Shown in pieces: positions 7,083 through 10,621 of a stretch of DNA of 10,621 nt. Every line of letters starts with the position of its first letter. The first letter of the stretch is position 1. The DNA lies in NCBI GenBank assembly GCA_003024985.2, contig PXIH01S0065015.1, one strand, 5' to 3'. The DNA comes from Euperipatoides rowelli (taxonomy: Eukaryota; Onychophora; Udeonychophora; Euonychophora; Peripatopsidae). The notes under the pieces are model-generated. The model saw nothing but the letters and a program-made list of their open reading frames with translations, was not told where the DNA came from and did not search any database. The translations under genes were made by a program, and so were the position numbers.

Positions 7083-7740
7083 AAAGCATAAATATGTTGC
7101 CAATGTACAAGTGAAAGAAAAAATCATGTATGCATAGAATTAGAAAAATAAGAATGTAGATTGATGTTGTTCTGATATCTTTATGTTAATATGTAATGTA
7201 AAGCACAAAGGTGTTGTCAATGAACAAGTGAAAGGAAAGATCATGCCTGCTTAGCATTAAAAAGATAAGAATGGAGATTGATGATGTTCTGATAGCTTTA
7301 TGTTAATATTTAATGTAAAGCACAAAGGTGTTGTCAATGAACAAGTGAAAGTAAAGATCATGTCTGCTTAGCATTAGAATGATAAGAATGTAGATTGATG
7401 ATGTTCTCATAGATTTATGTTAATATTTATTATAAAGCAGAAAGATGTCAATGAACAAGTGAAAGAAAAGATCATGTCTGCTTAGTATTAGAAAGATAAG
7501 AATGTAGATTGATATTGTTCTGATAGCTTTGGGTTAATATTTAATGTATAGTGGAAAGATGTTGTCAATGAACAAGTGAAAGAAAATAGCATGTTTGCTT
7601 AACATTAGAAATATAAGACTGAAAATTGATAATGTGCTGGCAGCGTTACAGTAAAATCTCACATAAAGTGCAAAGATGTTACTAAGATACAAACAAAAGA
7701 AAAGATCCTATATTCTTAACATCTAATCATTATATAGATC
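7083..7740. repeat. 117-bp satellite, left block
   Basis: The landmark AAAGC recurs with its G at 7086, 7203, 7320, 7437, 7551 and 7668: period 117 bp, except one 114-bp unit that lost 3 bp. Each unit holds GTTGYCAATGWACAAGTGAA, then AAGATCATGTCTGCTTAG, CATTAGAAAGATAAGAATG, TAGATTGATGTTGTTCTGAT and a TTAATATTTAATGTAAAGC join. Five full units are followed by a diverged sixth that fades by 7740. The last unit carries the variant words TGGCAGC and TCTCACATAAAGT, also found at the start of the right block. The period is a multiple of three, but stops occur in all frames and no protein is implied. Confidence 0.93.
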
Positions 7741-8454
7741 ATAATAGATTTATTATGTAACTGCATACTACATGGATAAAAGTGAATGGATTAATCACAT
7801 GAGGTTCAGAGATATGGAAGAAAGTTTTATTTTGTAATTATTCTTTCATTTAGAAATTTTCTTTGTTGCTTTCTTTGGTGGTAATGAAATCATAACTATT
7901 ATACAAGAAGTCTTTATCTAATTTCAGTCATATCACATTAAATTCTTAAGGTTAACTTATAGTACAGAAAACAAGAGAAATGTTTTTTATTTATTATTAT
8001 TACTAAAAATCCTGTCAAATAAAAAAATATATATGTCCAATTTTTTTTCTCCATAATATTGATAAAATAAATAAAAATTTATGAATACATTAAAATGGGA
8101 TCAAAAGTTTCTTTTTATTCATAAGTTAAGCCAGAAATGATCCTGTATTTCCTAAAATGTTTTGAGATCACATTGCATTTCTTGGCATGAATATATTTAC
8201 TGTCGTAGGTATCTATCTACAGTATATATTCACCTAATTATCAATTAACTGTTTCATTACTCTTTCTTGAATTTTTATTTTATTTGTGTCCAATGCCTTT
8301 AATTACTTTCCTTTTCTTCATATTTAATACTCATATATTAGTTACTAACTTTTCTCCTATCCATCTTCTTCATATCAACTTACCTAATTATAAATTTTTA
8401 ACTGTTTTTTCTTATATTATGACTATTCTATACTTTTACTTTCTTAAGGATTTT
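7741..8454. other. AT-rich region between satellite blocks
   Basis: No gene seen. A weak direct duplication lies at about 8231 and 8381 (ACCTAATTATMAATT followed by AACTGTTT), offset 150 bp. The plus strand from 8230 to 8450 is pyrimidine-rich, with TTTTCTT and CTTCATAT words. A run of T (8450-8460) leads into the next element. Confidence 0.55.
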
Positions 8455-8650
8455 TTTTTTTAGGGGGTGGGGGTAAATGCCCCAGAAGTGTTTAGCATAC
8501 TTCCCAACATGGCACAGACTTGCTATTTGGCATGGGGGTAGGTTCCATAGTATAGACAATAGAAATAAAGTTTTGCAATTTTAGGGGCGGAGGGGGGGGG
8601 GGATAACCGGGCAATGGACACCCAGGCAATGCCAGGTAAAAAAGCTAGTG
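8455..8650 (-). mobile_element. ACTAGCT-headed element end, minus strand
   Basis: On the minus strand from 8650 the sequence reads ACTAGCTTTTTTACCTGGC, then ATTGCCTGGGTGTCC and ATTGCCCGG. This parallels the head at 1532 (ACTAGCT, then GCATTGCCC). It is followed by a C-rich tract (the plus strand has 11 G at 8592-8602), then GGAACCTACCCCCATGCCAA and GGGGCATTTACCCCCACC. Phrases of this kind are familiar from RTE-type retroelement ends in invertebrates, although the family is inferred. The element is truncated after about 195 bp at a T run, and no coding region is retained. Confidence 0.5.
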
Positions 8651-9034
8651 TAAAATAATAACCATTTAGTTCAAGTTTATTTGTGATCAGTTTTGCCATC
8701 TATTGTTCATCAGTCTTTCTTATTCTTTTGCATTTTCAGAGCATGAAAATAAGAAATATAATTCAGAGAGCATGTACAAGTGATTGTAATAATTACAAAA
8801 AGTTGCATTTATGCAACAGACAATAAGCATTGCCCTACATCCATTGTCCAAATTATTAGATAATTCTTTAAAAAAATGTCTGAAGACTGATAATTAACTT
8901 AGGAAAAATGATGAAAAGAGGAAATGGAAGATGCAATTATTACCCTAATTTTGGGACAAATATTTTTTAAAAGCAAACCAATATTCTCATTTATAAATGC
9001 TTCTATAGAACATATTTATATATAAAAGTTAATG
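8651..9034. other. AT-rich spacer
   Basis: No gene, repeat or RNA recognised. The last 30 bases (TTATATATAAAAGTTAATGT) resemble the entry into the CTGTC-rich repeat that follows. Confidence 0.55.
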
Positions 9035-9610
9035 TCTGTCGGTTATTATGAAGACCTTTGAGTCATCAGGACCAAACATTGCAAATTTACTTACTATGAC
9101 CCTAGGCATAACATAGTGTTTCGGGGAAACCATCAGTCTGTTTGTCTCTGTACACAATAATCATCATTTGACTACTTCAGCTATTAAAATCCAAACTTGG
9201 TAAATTGACTATTATGACACTACAAATAAAGTACATAACAAACTATCAGTTTAACTGTCTGTCTGACCGTACACATTCTCATACCATTTGAACTATTGAA
9301 GTTATCAGGAATAAACTTGGAAAATTGAATTATTATGCTGTATGAGAAATATAAGATGCATGGGAATTCATCAGTCTGTCTGTTTATTCCTTATGCATTG
9401 TCATGCCTTTTTCCTATCAAAACTTGACAGAATGACTTACTATTGCCCTATGAGTAATATAGAACATTCAGGAATCCAATTATGCTTCTGTCTATCTGAT
9501 CTATTTGCATTTCTAACCATTTGGAGCTATTGTGATTAAATTTAGTGACTTGACACTATAACTTTGAGTAACATAGGGTAGTTGAGAACTCCTGTGTGTC
9601 ACTCCATCTT
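9035..9610. repeat. degenerate tandem repeat, 108-125 bp, about five copies
   Basis: Units begin with CATCAGTCTGTYTGTC or a decayed form at about 9131, 9244, 9369, 9482 and 9590, with a partial unit from 9035. Within each unit the order is CTGTCTGTC, then a CATTYTCATNCCATTTGAAC-like stretch, GAAGTTATCAGGA, CAAACTTGGAAAATTGACTT, ACTATGACCCTATGAGTA and ACATAG. Copies differ widely and contain indels, so this is an old array. It is unrelated in sequence to the 117-bp satellite although it lies between its two blocks. A 65-codon plus-strand frame (9342-9539) crosses two units and is not a gene. Confidence 0.75.
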
Positions 9611-10069
9611 TGTGTGATTTTAAGTTTGTGCAATGTTGGTTTCTTAAATCTGGCAATTTTTAAATTGACGAAATACACATAGTTAAACTATACCAATAAT
9701 AGTCTTGTACATAATAGCCTATACATACAATTATTTGTATATTTCCACTTTATGCCTTTATCATATTTGTATGCAATTTGCATTACTGTATAGTAGAAAG
9801 TGACTGAATCATACAAAAAAAAACAATCTTGTTTGTTGAATTGTGTTAGGAAACTTTGAAAGACATTACTTCATAACTACCTCATATTCACTGAAAGGTG
9901 GAACTTCTCAAACTCCAGATTTAAGAAATGCTCAAAGAGAAAACAAAATTGAAAGCAAGGTGGATTGCAATTAATTCCATAATGGTGAATTTACTAATGG
10001 ATAATATATTGTGGTTCTCCTTGTTTCATCTTTGCAATAAATAAATTCTTCATATATGAAAAACTATAT
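9611..10069. other. AT-rich spacer
   Basis: No gene or repeat recognised. It contains ATGCAATTTGCAT (9771-9783), a 13-bp odd palindrome also present in the SINE body at 5051-5063, which is probably coincidence. Confidence 0.55.
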
Positions 10070-10621
10070 TAAAATGATAAAAATGGAGATTGATAATGAG
10101 ATGGCAGCATTACATTAATCTCACATAAAGTACAAATGTCTTACAAATATCAGATGAAAGAAAAGATTGAGTCTGCTTAGCATTAGAAACAAAATAATGA
10201 AGATTGATTAAGTGTTGACAGCTTTTTGATAATCTCTAATGTGAACACACAATTATGTTGCCAATGTATAAGTGAAAAAACATGTCTGCTTAGCATTAGA
10301 AAGATAAGAATGGAGATAGATAATGATTTATGGTAATATCTCATGTAAAGGGCAAAGGTTGCCAATGTTTGAGTGAAAGAAAATATCATGTTTGCTTAGC
10401 ATTAGAAAGATAAGAATGGAGATTAATAATGTGCTGATAGCTTTATTGTAATATCTCATGTAAAGCACAGATATGTTGCCAATGTACAAGTGAAAGAAAA
10501 GATCATGTCTGCTTAGCATTAGAATGATAAGAATGTAGATTGATGTTGTTCTGATAGCTTTAAGTTAATATTTAATTTAAAGCATAAATATGTTGCCAAT
10601 GTACAAGTGAAAGAAAAAATC
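10070..10621. repeat. 117-bp satellite, right block, runs off the window
   Basis: Same unit and orientation as 7083-7740, with AAAGC-type landmarks at 10130, about 10246, 10350, 10465 and 10582. Spacings are close to 116-117 bp except one short unit of about 104 bp that lost internal sequence. Most units here carry ATATCTCATGTAAAG where the left block has ATATTTAATGTAAAG, so two subtypes exist. The first unit shares TGGCAGC and TCTCACATAAAGT with the last unit of the left block. The last 43 bases are identical to 7083-7125. Minus-strand frames at 10183-10519 are repeat by-products. Confidence 0.93.

Noticed and set aside
7083-7740. Helitron with internal tandem repeats
   Set aside because: Some molluscan Helitron-like elements carry internal arrays, but I could not find a convincing 5' TC end or a 3' hairpin with CTRR near either block.
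10183-10519. Overlapping minus-strand frames in the 117-bp satellite
   Set aside because: 117 is a multiple of three, so repeated peptides appear, but stops and indels break the frame in most units and the composition is low-complexity.

Overview
The window looks like AT-rich (about 70% A+T by eye) non-coding nuclear DNA from an animal. No reading frame supports a confident host gene: the longest open frames are about 60-110 codons, lack recognisable domains, and mostly lie in repeats or low-complexity sequence. Fossil retroelements, a tRNA-headed SINE, satellite arrays of several periods and long poly-A/poly-T runs all point to an invertebrate metazoan. A mollusc, perhaps a cephalopod, is my guess from the style of the repeats, but nothing in the sequence proves it. 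There is no sign of bacterial gene organisation, CRISPR or phage.

Layout. 1-1270 is AT-rich with no gene; it holds one small hairpin enclosing a nuclear-receptor-type DR1 motif. 1280-2602 is a cluster of old interspersed repeats: a 52-bp 3'-tail-like repeat present twice on the minus strand, an element starting ACTAGCT with an internal duplication (1532-1880), and a pair of diverged pyrimidine-rich direct repeats. 2603-4235 is mostly unique AT-rich DNA. It contains a 34-bp imperfect palindrome built from two inverted octamer sites, a possible small TTAA-type MITE, and two weak coding-fossil candidates. 4236-5137 is a pile-up of three repeats: the decayed 3' end of a LINE on the minus strand with an (ATG)n-type tail, a 69-70 bp TAACTAG tandem repeat, and a SINE with a class II tRNA (Leu/Ser-like) head.

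5138-6379 is AT-rich with a short GC-richer island bracketed by T14 and A13. 6380-6870 is a 29-bp minisatellite whose core is an 11-bp odd palindrome containing TGACATCA; it also holds one inverted unit that makes a strong hairpin. 7083-7740 and 10070-10621 are two same-strand blocks of one 117-bp satellite, the second running off the window. Between them lie plain AT-rich DNA, a minus-strand copy of the ACTAGCT-type element end (8455-8650) and a third, degenerate 108-125 bp tandem repeat (9035-9610).

There is no gene set working together here. The window is best read as an intergenic or intronic repeat landscape, whose interest lies in the satellites, the palindromic sites and the retroelement fossils. 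All family assignments rest on motif recognition by eye, without database comparison.
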